Assembly: GCA_036524675.1 (NCBI GenBank)
Contig: DATDBU010000206.1
Span: 3,061 to 67,060, forward strand
DNA from: DATDAW01 sp036524675
GTDB lineage: Bacteria; Verrucomicrobiota; Verrucomicrobiia; Chthoniobacterales; DASVRZ01
Direction of reading: 5' to 3'
DNA: 64,000 nucleotides
Positions within the stretch are counted from its first letter, which is position 1; each line of letters begins with the position of its first letter. Of the stretch, positions 43,411 to 51,425 are shown piece after piece. A model generated the notes under the pieces. It was not told the origin of the DNA, made no database searches, and was given only the letters and a program-made list of their open reading frames with translations. Position numbers and translations under genes: made by a program.

Positions 43411-45622
43411 CGGCGGGCCGAGAGCGGTCTGGCTCGGGTTGTCGATTCTCGCCCATGGCCTGATTCTCGGCTGGCTGATCTTCCATGTGCCCGTGGCGGA
43501 TCTCGCCACGCCCCCTGAATCCGCCAATACCGCTGCAGAACCCGTTGTTGCTGCGTCCACGGACCGCATCCAGGAAGTTGCCAAGGAAATCGAGACGACA
43601 CAGGCAGACGAGATCCGGTCCAAGGTTGAAGAGCTTCTTGAGACGCAAAAATCCCTGGCTAGTCTCGAGGCGGAAAAGCAGACAGAGTTTTCCCATTTGG
43701 CGGAGGAAATGGCAAACACCGCACCCCAGCTTGCGCAGGACGCTGTTGTGCAAGCCATACAGGCGCAGGCTGATGCCGAAAAAGCACAGGAAGAAGCTCT
43801 GAAAGCTGCAGAGCTTTTGAAAGCTGCCCGGGAGGTAGCGATGACAGCGCAATCGCCAGCCGAACAAGCTGCCGCGGACTCGCGGGCTGCAGCCGCAGCG
43901 TCGCGCTCCAACGCGGCCCAGGAACGCGCGAAAAATGCTCAAGCCAATGCCACGGCCGCGCAGCTTAACGCTACTCAGCAGCTTGGTTTTCGCGATGAAA
44001 AGACTTTCAAGGAGGCTCGCACAGCACAGGAAAACGCCTCGACCGCCCAGGAAAAGGCCAATGCCAAACAGGACGAGGCTGCAGCACTCCTCGACGAGCT
44101 TGGCTCTCGCAAGCGCGTTGCCGAGAAGGCCGCCGGCGACCGCATGCGCGCCGAACGCGTCGTTGATCTTCAAAAAGGACGCCTTGCGCGAGCTGAACGG
44201 AACCTGAATAACGCCCGCAACACGGAAGCAAACCGGAGCAAACAGGAGGAAGATGTCCAGAAGTCCAGGGCAGCTGTGGTGGATGCTGAAGCTGTTGCAG
44301 CTCGGGCTCGGCAGGATGCGGAGAAAACCGGACAGGACTACACGCAGTTACCCGCCAAAATGCGTGACCTGCAGGATGCTGCACTGACAGCGCAAAAAAC
44401 GGCGCGCGAACTGCAGACGAAAGCGCAAACTGCTGCGACGGTTGCAGCTTCGCAAGCCACGGAATCTAACGAGGCAGCCGAACCGCCGCCAGCTATTGCA
44501 GCCAGCCCTGCGGTCCCGGAAACCCCCTCACTCGATGGTAAGAGCCTTTCGGATCTTTACAAAATCGCTGTAACAGCGGAAGAGGCCATCGCTCAATCCT
44601 ATCGCGGTATCCGCGCCGTAGATACGGCGGCTCTTCGCCACATTCCCCTTACTGATGCGAAAAGATACGTCGAGATCGCTCGTCCCACGCGCCCGGACCT
44701 TTCCAAGGGACTCTCGTCGGAAGCCACCGAAAGCACGGCCGAGCTGGAAAAACAAAAGCAGGCGATCGAAGACGCGACACAGCAAATTAATTCGATACTC
44801 GCACTTACCCGTGGCATGGCGTTCCAGGCGCGGAACACGGGAGGTGGCCAGGGTGTAACGGTTTCCGTCGATACGATGAAAACGCAGGCTGCCCAAGCCA
44901 ACGAAGTCGCGGGGATGGCTGCCGATTACCAGGACGGAAATTATGCCGTTGATCTGACTGGCATGATGAAGGGCTCGCCAGGGCAAGGCGGCCCTCAGGC
45001 TAGCGGACCAGGGCCGCAGGGTGGGGTGGGTGTTGGAACCAGCGTGATAGCCCCGGGCCGCGGCACGGGGCCGATGGGGTTTCCCGCTCCGGGCGGTGTT
45101 GTGGATACCGTTCCCGGACGCAAAGTGCACGCCCAGGGCCAGGGTGATGGCGGCGCCAAATGGATGTATCTGGATTCCTGGTATGTCATGGGTCCATTTC
45201 CCAATCCGCAACGGCGCAATATCGACATGCATTTTGCCCCGGAATCCGTCGTTGACCTCGATGCGACCTACGTAGGGAAGGACGACCAACCCATTCGCTG
45301 GACATTTGTCCAAGGCAATCAGGCTGCTCTACATCCGCCCAAGGAAAGCAATTACTCGATCTATTATGCTTACACGACACTTTGGCTCGATCAGGAGCGG
45401 GACCTCTGGGTCGCCGTAGGCAGCGACGATTTTTCCAAAATCTGGCTCAACGACATGCTCATCTGGGCCAGCGGACCCAAGCAAAAAACGTGGAAGGCCA
45501 ACGAGGGCTACCGCAAAGTCCATTTCAAAAAAGGACTCAATCGCGTGCTCTATCGCATCGAAAACGGCCAGGCTTCCTGCCTGTTTTCGTTCATGATTCA
45601 TCTCGATTCCGATCCCGGGTGA
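43376..45622 (+). CDS. TolA/TonB-like coiled-coil energy-transducer with C-terminal beta-sandwich-like domain
   Basis: Probable force-transmitting partner of the ExbBD-like pair, 748 residues from ATG at 43376 (the longer open frame upstream lies inside exbD). N-terminal anchor RAVWLGLSILAHGLILGWLIF (~16-38) has a His in the helix, as TonB does. Residues ~60-400 are a very long Ala/Gln/Glu-rich coiled coil like TolA domain II. A Gly/Pro-rich linker (~530-580) follows. The last ~150 residues start KWMYLDSWYVMGPFPNP and include VDLDATYVG and DDFSKIWLNDMLIWASG, a pattern seen in beta-sandwich (PA14/lectin-like) extracellular domains. No TonB C-terminal domain is seen. This architecture is not one I know by name. 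Confidence 0.72.
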   Translation: MSASVQSLPASDGGPRAVWLGLSILAHGLILGWLIFHVPVADLATPPESANTAAEPVVAASTDRIQEVAKEIETTQADEIRSKVEELLETQKSLASLEAEKQTEFSHLAEEMANTAPQLAQDAVVQAIQAQADAEKAQEEALKAAELLKAAREVAMTAQSPAEQAAADSRAAAAASRSNAAQERAKNAQANATAAQLNATQQLGFRDEKTFKEARTAQENASTAQEKANAKQDEAAALLDELGSRKRVAEKAAGDRMRAERVVDLQKGRLARAERNLNNARNTEANRSKQEEDVQKSRAAVVDAEAVAARARQDAEKTGQDYTQLPAKMRDLQDAALTAQKTARELQTKAQTAATVAASQATESNEAAEPPPAIAASPAVPETPSLDGKSLSDLYKIAVTAEEAIAQSYRGIRAVDTAALRHIPLTDAKRYVEIARPTRPDLSKGLSSEATESTAELEKQKQAIEDATQQINSILALTRGMAFQARNTGGGQGVTVSVDTMKTQAAQANEVAGMAADYQDGNYAVDLTGMMKGSPGQGGPQASGPGPQGGVGVGTSVIAPGRGTGPMGFPAPGGVVDTVPGRKVHAQGQGDGGAKWMYLDSWYVMGPFPNPQRRNIDMHFAPESVVDLDATYVGKDDQPIRWTFVQGNQAALHPPKESNYSIYYAYTTLWLDQERDLWVAVGSDDFSKIWLNDMLIWASGPKQKTWKANEGYRKVHFKKGLNRVLYRIENGQASCLFSFMIHLDSDPG

Positions 45623-45701
45623 GGTATTCCTCCACAATCTCTGCCGAACAAATTGGTTACATGGCTTGCGGCAAAACAGGTCTGTTCGCTAGAACCAGAC
45701 C

Positions 45702-46442
45702 ATGATTATTGACGCCGAGACTTTTGTCGATTTGCCCACGTCACACGGACCGATGCGGGTGCACCTTTTCATCCCGAAAAACGCCGGGAAACGGCCGGGC
45801 GCAATTCTTTATTCGGAGATTTTTCAGGTCACGGGACCAATCCGCCGTCTCGCTGCGACTCTGGCCGGAAATGGGTTTTTCGTGGCGGTGCCGGAGGTTT
45901 ATCACGAATTCGAGACTGCAGGGACGGTGCTGGCATATGATCAGACGGGATCAGACCGCGGAAATGAACTCAAGCACACCAAGGAACTCGCTTCGTATGA
46001 CGAGGACGCGGATGTTCTGGCGAAGTATTTGGCGGGACACGAACTTTGCACGGGCAAAGTCGGGAGTTTCGGCGTCTGCCTGGGCGGACATCTCGCGGTG
46101 CGTGCCGGATTCCACCCAGGAGTGAGTGCCGTCGTGGCGTTTTATCCTACGGACGTCCATCAAGGATCGCTGGGCGCAGGGAAGAACGACGATACGCTGG
46201 CGCGCTTTGAAGGTGAGAAGACACCGTTTCTGTTCGTCTGGGGCCGGCAAGATCCGCATGTGCCTTTGGAAGGACGCCGCAAAATCGCTGCCCGCCTCGA
46301 CGAAACCGGCGTGGAATATGAGTGGCACGAGTTCAACGCCGCCCACGCCTTCCTGCGCGACGAAGGGCCGCGTTACAATCCGGCCCTTGCGAGCGCGTGC
46401 ATCGGTCTGCTCCTGCGTTTTTTTGGGGAGAAATTGGGCTGA
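45702..46442 (+). CDS. Dienelactone hydrolase-family protein
   Basis: Alpha/beta hydrolase of 246 residues. Nucleophile Cys in SFGVCLGGHLAVRAG (GxCxGG as in dienelactone hydrolase), Asp in WGRQDPHVP and His in NAAHAFLRDEGPRYN form the triad. True substrate unknown; the family includes dienelactone, carboxymethylenebutenolide and other ester hydrolases. It starts 79 bases after the TolA-like gene on the same strand and may be an independent unit. It converges with the MscS gene. Confidence 0.9.
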   Translation: MIIDAETFVDLPTSHGPMRVHLFIPKNAGKRPGAILYSEIFQVTGPIRRLAATLAGNGFFVAVPEVYHEFETAGTVLAYDQTGSDRGNELKHTKELASYDEDADVLAKYLAGHELCTGKVGSFGVCLGGHLAVRAGFHPGVSAVVAFYPTDVHQGSLGAGKNDDTLARFEGEKTPFLFVWGRQDPHVPLEGRRKIAARLDETGVEYEWHEFNAAHAFLRDEGPRYNPALASACIGLLLRFFGEKLG

Positions 46443-46467
46443 AAACAGCGCGGAGCGAACGTCTTTG

Positions 46468-47865
46468 TTAATCCAGGGGCGCCCGGGTCAGCGTCCTTCG
46501 ATGCGGCAATGACTGAGGCATACGCTCCTGGATGAATTTGACGAGTTTTTCCCGAATCTCGCAACGAAGGTCGAAAGTTTTGGCCGCATCGGCCGCCGTG
46601 GCGAGACAGCGGACTTCCAGCGTGTTCTCCTTGGCATCGGTGACTTGCAACGCGCAAACGTCGCGATCCCATAGGGCGGACGCCTCGACGATTCGGCGGA
46701 GTTCCGCGCGGATTTCATCCACCGGGATCGTGTAGTCCACGTTCAAAACGACCGCCCCAATGAGACGGGAGCCCGTGAGCGTCCAGTTCTGAAACGGTTT
46801 CTCCACAAAATACGTGATCGGCAACACCATCCGGCGGAGGTCCCAGAGTCTGACCACGACATGCGTTAGATTGATTTCTTCGATAAAGCCAAATTCGCCT
46901 TCTACGAGAACGGCGTCATTGTGGCGGATCGGTTGTGAAAAGGCGATTTGCATTCCGGCGAAAAAATTGCCCAGCGTCTTTTGGGCGGCGAACCCGAGCA
47001 CGATTCCCGCGATACCCGCCGAGGCGAGAATGCTGGCGCCTGCCTGCCGGACAACGTCGAAAACCATCAGCATGCACCCCAAGGCGACGATGCTGACAAT
47101 GGCAATGATGATTTTGGTGACGACGGAGATCTGGGTGTACACCTTCCGCGCGCTCAGATCCTGCGACATGTCATCCGTATACATGGCGAGCATCGCTTTC
47201 TGAAAAAGGAGTGTGGAACGGATGATCAGCCCCGCAATTCCTCCGATGAGGCCCATGGCGGTCATTTTTTGGAGCAGGCTTTCGAATCGTCCCGGCAAAT
47301 CCAGCAATGGCACCATCAAGATCAGCGCAATGAGGGGAATGCTGACGCGCAGAACGTGACCGGCGATTTCCAGTGCAAGCCGGGTCCATACGCTGGGAAT
47401 GCCGACGGCCAAACGCTCGAGTTTCTTCTGTGCGAGCCATGCCAGAAGGGCGACCAGCCAGAGAACCGTGGCCATTCCGAGCACGTTCAGGAACCCAGTC
47501 AGAACCGCCTGCGTAGCATGGCGCACATCCGCATCGGAAATGCCGGACACGGACGCACCAAGGGCGATGTACGTGCCGAAAATGGCCAGCAAAACAGCAA
47601 CGGGTTTGCGCACCGTTGCAACGATGGCGCGCGGCCATGCTTGGGCCTCCGGCACATTGCCAGCCATGGCATTGGCGACGGCGATCACGAGCCATGCCAG
47701 CAGCGCCGTCGCTCCGAGCAGGATCCCGGAGGCAATCAGCCTCGAGGCGCTGATTCCGAAAATAATATCGTGCACGAGGTGCGCGTTGGAGCCGATCCTG
47801 TCGGCAGACTTGCCGAGCGCAGCCCCCGCATCATCAAGGAATTGTTGTGGAAAAATGCCGGTCAT
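46468..47865 (-). CDS. Small-conductance mechanosensitive (MscS-family) channel
   Basis: Inner-membrane channel that opens under hypo-osmotic stress. 465 residues from ATG at 47865; the frame extends upstream but family similarity begins after this Met. Several N-terminal helices precede the MscS pore helix (ASILASAGIAGIVLGFAAQKTLGNFFAGMQIAF) and the beta domain (IRHNDAVLVEGEFGFIEEINLTHVVVRLWDLRRMVLPITYFVEKPFQNWT). The C-terminal cytosolic cage domain follows. The extra N-terminal helices put it in the larger MscS-like subclass rather than E. coli MscS itself. Confidence 0.92.
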   Translation of the reverse strand: MTGIFPQQFLDDAGAALGKSADRIGSNAHLVHDIIFGISASRLIASGILLGATALLAWLVIAVANAMAGNVPEAQAWPRAIVATVRKPVAVLLAIFGTYIALGASVSGISDADVRHATQAVLTGFLNVLGMATVLWLVALLAWLAQKKLERLAVGIPSVWTRLALEIAGHVLRVSIPLIALILMVPLLDLPGRFESLLQKMTAMGLIGGIAGLIIRSTLLFQKAMLAMYTDDMSQDLSARKVYTQISVVTKIIIAIVSIVALGCMLMVFDVVRQAGASILASAGIAGIVLGFAAQKTLGNFFAGMQIAFSQPIRHNDAVLVEGEFGFIEEINLTHVVVRLWDLRRMVLPITYFVEKPFQNWTLTGSRLIGAVVLNVDYTIPVDEIRAELRRIVEASALWDRDVCALQVTDAKENTLEVRCLATAADAAKTFDLRCEIREKLVKFIQERMPQSLPHRRTLTRAPLD

Positions 47866-48066
47866 GGTTGCCGCGACGTTCGAGCACAACCCCCGCCCGG
47901 CACAAACGAAAATGTGAATGTCAGCGGACTGAAGGACCCGCCGAATCAAACCCGCGCCGCCGCAAGATGGGCGTTTCCTGCTCTCTACAATCGTTTGCGA
48001 TTAGCAGGGCTGCCTGCTGAAATCTCCTTGCTCTCGCCCGCTTTTACTTCTTCCAAATAAAACCGC

Positions 48067-48113
48067 ACAAGCCGGCCGGGACTTTCAACTCTGTCCCGGC
48101 CGGCTTGTTTTTA
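48067..48113. terminator. Strong hairpin terminator
   Basis: A 15-base perfect inverted repeat, ACAAGCCGGCCGGGA at 48067-48081 and TCCCGGCCGGCTTGT at 48094-48108, with a 12-base loop. A T run follows on the plus side (48107-48113), and a weaker T-rich run on the minus side. Both neighbouring genes are on the minus strand, so it most likely ends the NCS2 permease transcript. Confidence 0.85.
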
Positions 48114-48136
48114 CTACGGCCAACCGCGCTGTTTCT

Positions 48137-49753
48137 CTATTCTGCCGCCAAACCTGGGAGGGCAGCGCCTGCGTCGCTGTGCTCCGCTTCGGCCGGTTTC
48201 GGCTCCACCGCGGCGAACTTCGCGCACAGCCCAAGCACTGCTGCCACTCCCAGGTAGCTGCAAGCCACCACGGGACTCATGCCAAAGCCTATCCTCTCTC
48301 CGTGCATCAACCCAAAAAATGTCAAAACCCCGCCGACAACCGCGAAAGCAGCGGCGTTGTAGAACTTTCGTTCAATCACGAAAACGCCAATCGCCGCGAG
48401 AATGACCCCACTTAGAATCGCGCCGCCCCCCATGATTTCCAGACCGTGATAGAGAACACCATTTTGGCCCATGCCTTCGACCAGCTTATGATGATCTTCG
48501 GGGGACAGTTTCCCCACAATGGTTCCGGAAGCGGCTAGTGCATTGTCGATCATGGTTTTTCCCCAGGCTGCGACATGAGGAGTTAGAGCAAGGACAATTG
48601 CCGGCGCATGGCTCTTGGGTGTTTCCTGGAAGGCCTGCGCTCCGATCAGCATTCCGATGTAGAGAAGGATCGGCGAGATCGCCACCACAGGAATTAGCGA
48701 GGACATTACGGAAATAATGCCGAAGGTCGCCAATACAATCACGACAATGCCCGTCATTGCCGAATATCCAATGCGGCCTCCCATCGCTTTCCACCCCGGA
48801 TGACCGATATACACCGCATTGATGAACGGGTTGCCCAGACAACAGCCGATCAGGCTGATGACGCCGTCCGCAGTTAGCACCCGGGTCGTTGGAAAGGCGT
48901 CGCCCGCCACTTCCGCGCTCTCCACATTGTCCAGGGCTTCCACCAAGTCGTAAATCCCGAATGGAATCGCGGTCACCAGGATGACGCCGAGAAATTGAAA
49001 GCCGGAAAAGATATGGTTGAGTGCTGGTAGCGGAAGAGAGAAGCCAAAATTCGAGAACGACGACAGTAACTTGTCATAGGTCATGCCTCCGTAGTGGAGC
49101 CCAAAAAGATTGGAACCCCAGGCGATGAGGGAGCCTACTGCGATGGCAACGAGGCCCGCAGGAATGCCTCTAAAATACTTCACGCCTCCGAACCAGCTCA
49201 GCAGGATGATAGCAAAGCAAACAAGCCCGATTGCCGGAGTCATGAACATCTCGAGAGCCGGCTTCATCGAAATAAACGTGATCGAAACTCCGGCGAGTGT
49301 TCCCAGTAACGCAGCGCGTGGCGTAATCTTTCTAATAACAGGTGCGATGAATCCGCCGACCATCAGCACGAAGCTCTGGATGAAGACCCACGTCAGGCCG
49401 GCCTCCCAGCCTTTGATGGGATCTCCCGTCGTGAGAGTGATCGGCAGCATGATGACGAACGTTACGACGAACATATGCGGCACGCTCGTCCCGGAAGGCA
49501 GCGCACAAACGTCGGTGCGTCCCGTTTTCTTGGCCAGCCGATAGGCGAGCCAGGCATAGTACAACGTGCTCAAACAAAGCATCACGCCGGTGGCGGGAAG
49601 AATGCGGCCGAAGACAATTTCGTCAGGCATCTTCAACACAAACCGCAGCAGTGCAGTTAGTGTTAGCAGGTTTACTAAAATATTGGTTCCAAACCCAAAG
49701 AAGGCGTTGAAATCCCCCGGAGTCCAGAGTTTTGGTTTAGTGGAAGCATTCAT
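48137..49753 (-). CDS. NCS2-family permease (xanthine/uracil/AzgA type)
   Basis: Proton-coupled nucleobase-type transporter with about 12-14 helices, 538 residues from ATG at 49753. Recognisable blocks: FFGFGTNILVNLLTLTALLRFVL, ALPSGTSVPHMFVVTFVIMLP, VILVTAIPFGIYDLVEALDNVESAEVAGD (the NCS2 substrate-site Glu region) and TADGVISLIGCCLGNPFINAVYIGHPGWKAMGGRIGYSAMTG. Substrate unknown. An isochorismatase-family amidase gene lies just upstream in the same direction (38-base gap), suggesting uptake and hydrolysis of the same nitrogen compound. Confidence 0.9.
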   Translation of the reverse strand: MNASTKPKLWTPGDFNAFFGFGTNILVNLLTLTALLRFVLKMPDEIVFGRILPATGVMLCLSTLYYAWLAYRLAKKTGRTDVCALPSGTSVPHMFVVTFVIMLPITLTTGDPIKGWEAGLTWVFIQSFVLMVGGFIAPVIRKITPRAALLGTLAGVSITFISMKPALEMFMTPAIGLVCFAIILLSWFGGVKYFRGIPAGLVAIAVGSLIAWGSNLFGLHYGGMTYDKLLSSFSNFGFSLPLPALNHIFSGFQFLGVILVTAIPFGIYDLVEALDNVESAEVAGDAFPTTRVLTADGVISLIGCCLGNPFINAVYIGHPGWKAMGGRIGYSAMTGIVVIVLATFGIISVMSSLIPVVAISPILLYIGMLIGAQAFQETPKSHAPAIVLALTPHVAAWGKTMIDNALAASGTIVGKLSPEDHHKLVEGMGQNGVLYHGLEIMGGGAILSGVILAAIGVFVIERKFYNAAAFAVVGGVLTFFGLMHGERIGFGMSPVVACSYLGVAAVLGLCAKFAAVEPKPAEAEHSDAGAALPGLAAE

Positions 49754-49791
49754 GGTCGATAGGGTGGTTAAGTGCACTGACAGATCCGCCT

Positions 49792-50472
49792 TTACCCCAG
49801 GGCGGAAAGAATTTTTTCAGAATCGGACACCCAGCCAAAAATCCCTCCCTGTGCCTTGATCATCTTTAGGCCGAACTCTTGAAATTCCGGAAAATAAGAC
49901 CCGACACAGTCGGACGGCACCAGGCAGTCATAGCCACGGTCGTTCGCTTCGCGAACCGTTGTATTAACACAAACTTCCGTAGTGACGCCGGTCACGATTA
50001 GCTTTTGAATGCCTTTGTTCTGGAGAATTGCATGGAGGTCGGTTGCGAAGAATGCGCCCTTGCCAGGCTTATCAATCACTGGCTCGGAAGGGAGGGGATA
50101 AAGTTCTTCGATGATATCATGACCGGCTTCGCCACGCACCAGAATGCGACCCATAGGACCGGCGTCGCCGATGCAAGTTGCACTGCGGCCTCGTATTTTC
50201 TTTGCATGCGGCAAATCGGTTAGATCCGGGCGATGTCCTTCCCGGGTATGGATGACCTGCAGTCCATGGGCGCGCCACGCTGCAAGGAGTCTTTTGTTAG
50301 GCTCGATGGTCCGACGCAATTGCGAGACGTCATTGCCCAGCATTTCGCCAAAACCGCCTGGTTCGAGGAAGTCGCGCTGCATATCGATAATGATCAGGGC
50401 GGCCTTTTCGGGCTGGAACTCGTACGGGTAGGGTTCGGCTTCGACAGTGGCGACGGTGGGCGTGGTTGTCAT
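49792..50472 (-). CDS. Isochorismatase-family cysteine hydrolase, biuret-hydrolase-like
   Basis: Cysteine hydrolase of 226 residues. Triad: Asp in ALIIIDMQRDFLEPGGFGEMLG, Lys in IDKPGKGAFF and Cys in VTGVTTEVCVNTTVREANDRGYD. The sequence FLEPGGFGEMLGND and the overall layout are close to biuret amidohydrolase and related ureide-cleaving enzymes, more than to isochorismatase or nicotinamidase. The linked NCS2 permease supports import of a heterocyclic or ureide nitrogen source. Exact substrate is inference. Confidence 0.88.
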   Translation of the reverse strand: MTTTPTVATVEAEPYPYEFQPEKAALIIIDMQRDFLEPGGFGEMLGNDVSQLRRTIEPNKRLLAAWRAHGLQVIHTREGHRPDLTDLPHAKKIRGRSATCIGDAGPMGRILVRGEAGHDIIEELYPLPSEPVIDKPGKGAFFATDLHAILQNKGIQKLIVTGVTTEVCVNTTVREANDRGYDCLVPSDCVGSYFPEFQEFGLKMIKAQGGIFGWVSDSEKILSALG

Positions 50473-50784
50473 GGAAAGGGAGAATGATGTTTAACGGAGA
50501 GCTTGTGCCTTCAAGCCTTAGAGCATTGCTCGTGCCAGCATGTTGTGGTTTTCCGCAACCCATTGAACATCAATGCATTTCGTCGAAAACGCAGGCGGCG
50601 AGCGGTGGATTGATTTGTAGTTACTTGTTGCGTTTGTCGCTGCCGGCAACAGTTGACACAGTTTCTCGGGCAAAACGGGTCGTTGGCGCCGGCGAAAGCT
50701 GGGCGATACGCAGTTGGCGCCCTCTGGTTGACAGGTGTAGCATTTGCCAACCAGGGAATCTCACAGTCAACAAATGTGTGACCT
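50473..50784. other. Intergenic region between divergent genes
   Basis: About 310 bases separating the amidase gene (leftward) and the DUF3016 gene (rightward). Promoters for both are expected here. I see no gene, RNA or clear operator in it. Confidence 0.4.
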
Positions 50785-51306
50785 ATGAAAACGATTCTTC
50801 TCAGCGTGATGCTGCTTGTTCTTTTTACCGGTTTGGCTGTCGCAAAACCCGAAAATGTGAGGCCGGACCGCGTCTCTGTGGAATTCATCCATCCGGAAAA
50901 GTTTATCGATGTGGGCCGGGAACGTTTTACGACAGACCGCGAACGCACCAGCCTCCTCAATGAATTGGCCGCCAGCATGCGCAAAATGGCGAACGCATAT
51001 CTGGGCCCAGGTTTGAGACTCGACATCCAAGTGACCGAAGTCGATATGGCGGGCGGATTTGAGCCATGGCGCAGGCAGTTCCGGGATGCGCGTATCGTAA
51101 AAGACGTCTATCCGCCGCGGATCAACCTCACGTTCCGTCTGTCAGACCAGAAAGGAAAATTCCTGCGCGAAGGTGAGCGCAAATTGACGGACCTCAGCTT
51201 TCTGACGAGCAGTTTCCAGCCAAATTACTCCGACTCGTTGTACTACGAAAAGGCCCTCATCCGCAATTGGCTAAGCACGGAGTTCCGGAATTTTCGAAAA
51301 TCCTGA
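50785..51306 (+). CDS. DUF3016 secreted protein
   Basis: Function unknown. 173 residues with a signal peptide (ILLSVMLLVLFTGLAVA, cleavage near residue 20). The mature part fits DUF3016: VSVEFIHPEKFIDVGRERF at the N-terminus, a central LGPGLRLDIQVTEVDMAG strand pair, and YPPRINLTFRLSDQKGKFLREGERKLTDLSF. Likely a small periplasmic or outer-membrane-associated protein. It precedes comEC by ~120 bases on the same strand. Confidence 0.8.
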   Translation: MKTILLSVMLLVLFTGLAVAKPENVRPDRVSVEFIHPEKFIDVGRERFTTDRERTSLLNELAASMRKMANAYLGPGLRLDIQVTEVDMAGGFEPWRRQFRDARIVKDVYPPRINLTFRLSDQKGKFLREGERKLTDLSFLTSSFQPNYSDSLYYEKALIRNWLSTEFRNFRKS

Positions 51307-51425
51307 GCGAAGGATCTGGAGGCTTCTGCGGTAGAGCGGCGTGGGGTACGTGCGACACCCTGGCAAAGCTCGAATTTTGATGTTGTTACTTGGTTTCGCT
51401 TCGGGCCTGTGAGAGGAAATCGGAT

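Noticed and set aside
46948..48060. 370-residue open frame on the plus strand, antisense to the MscS gene
   Set aside because: His/Gln/Asp-rich and low complexity, opposite to a clear MscS channel gene; a shadow frame in GC-rich DNA.
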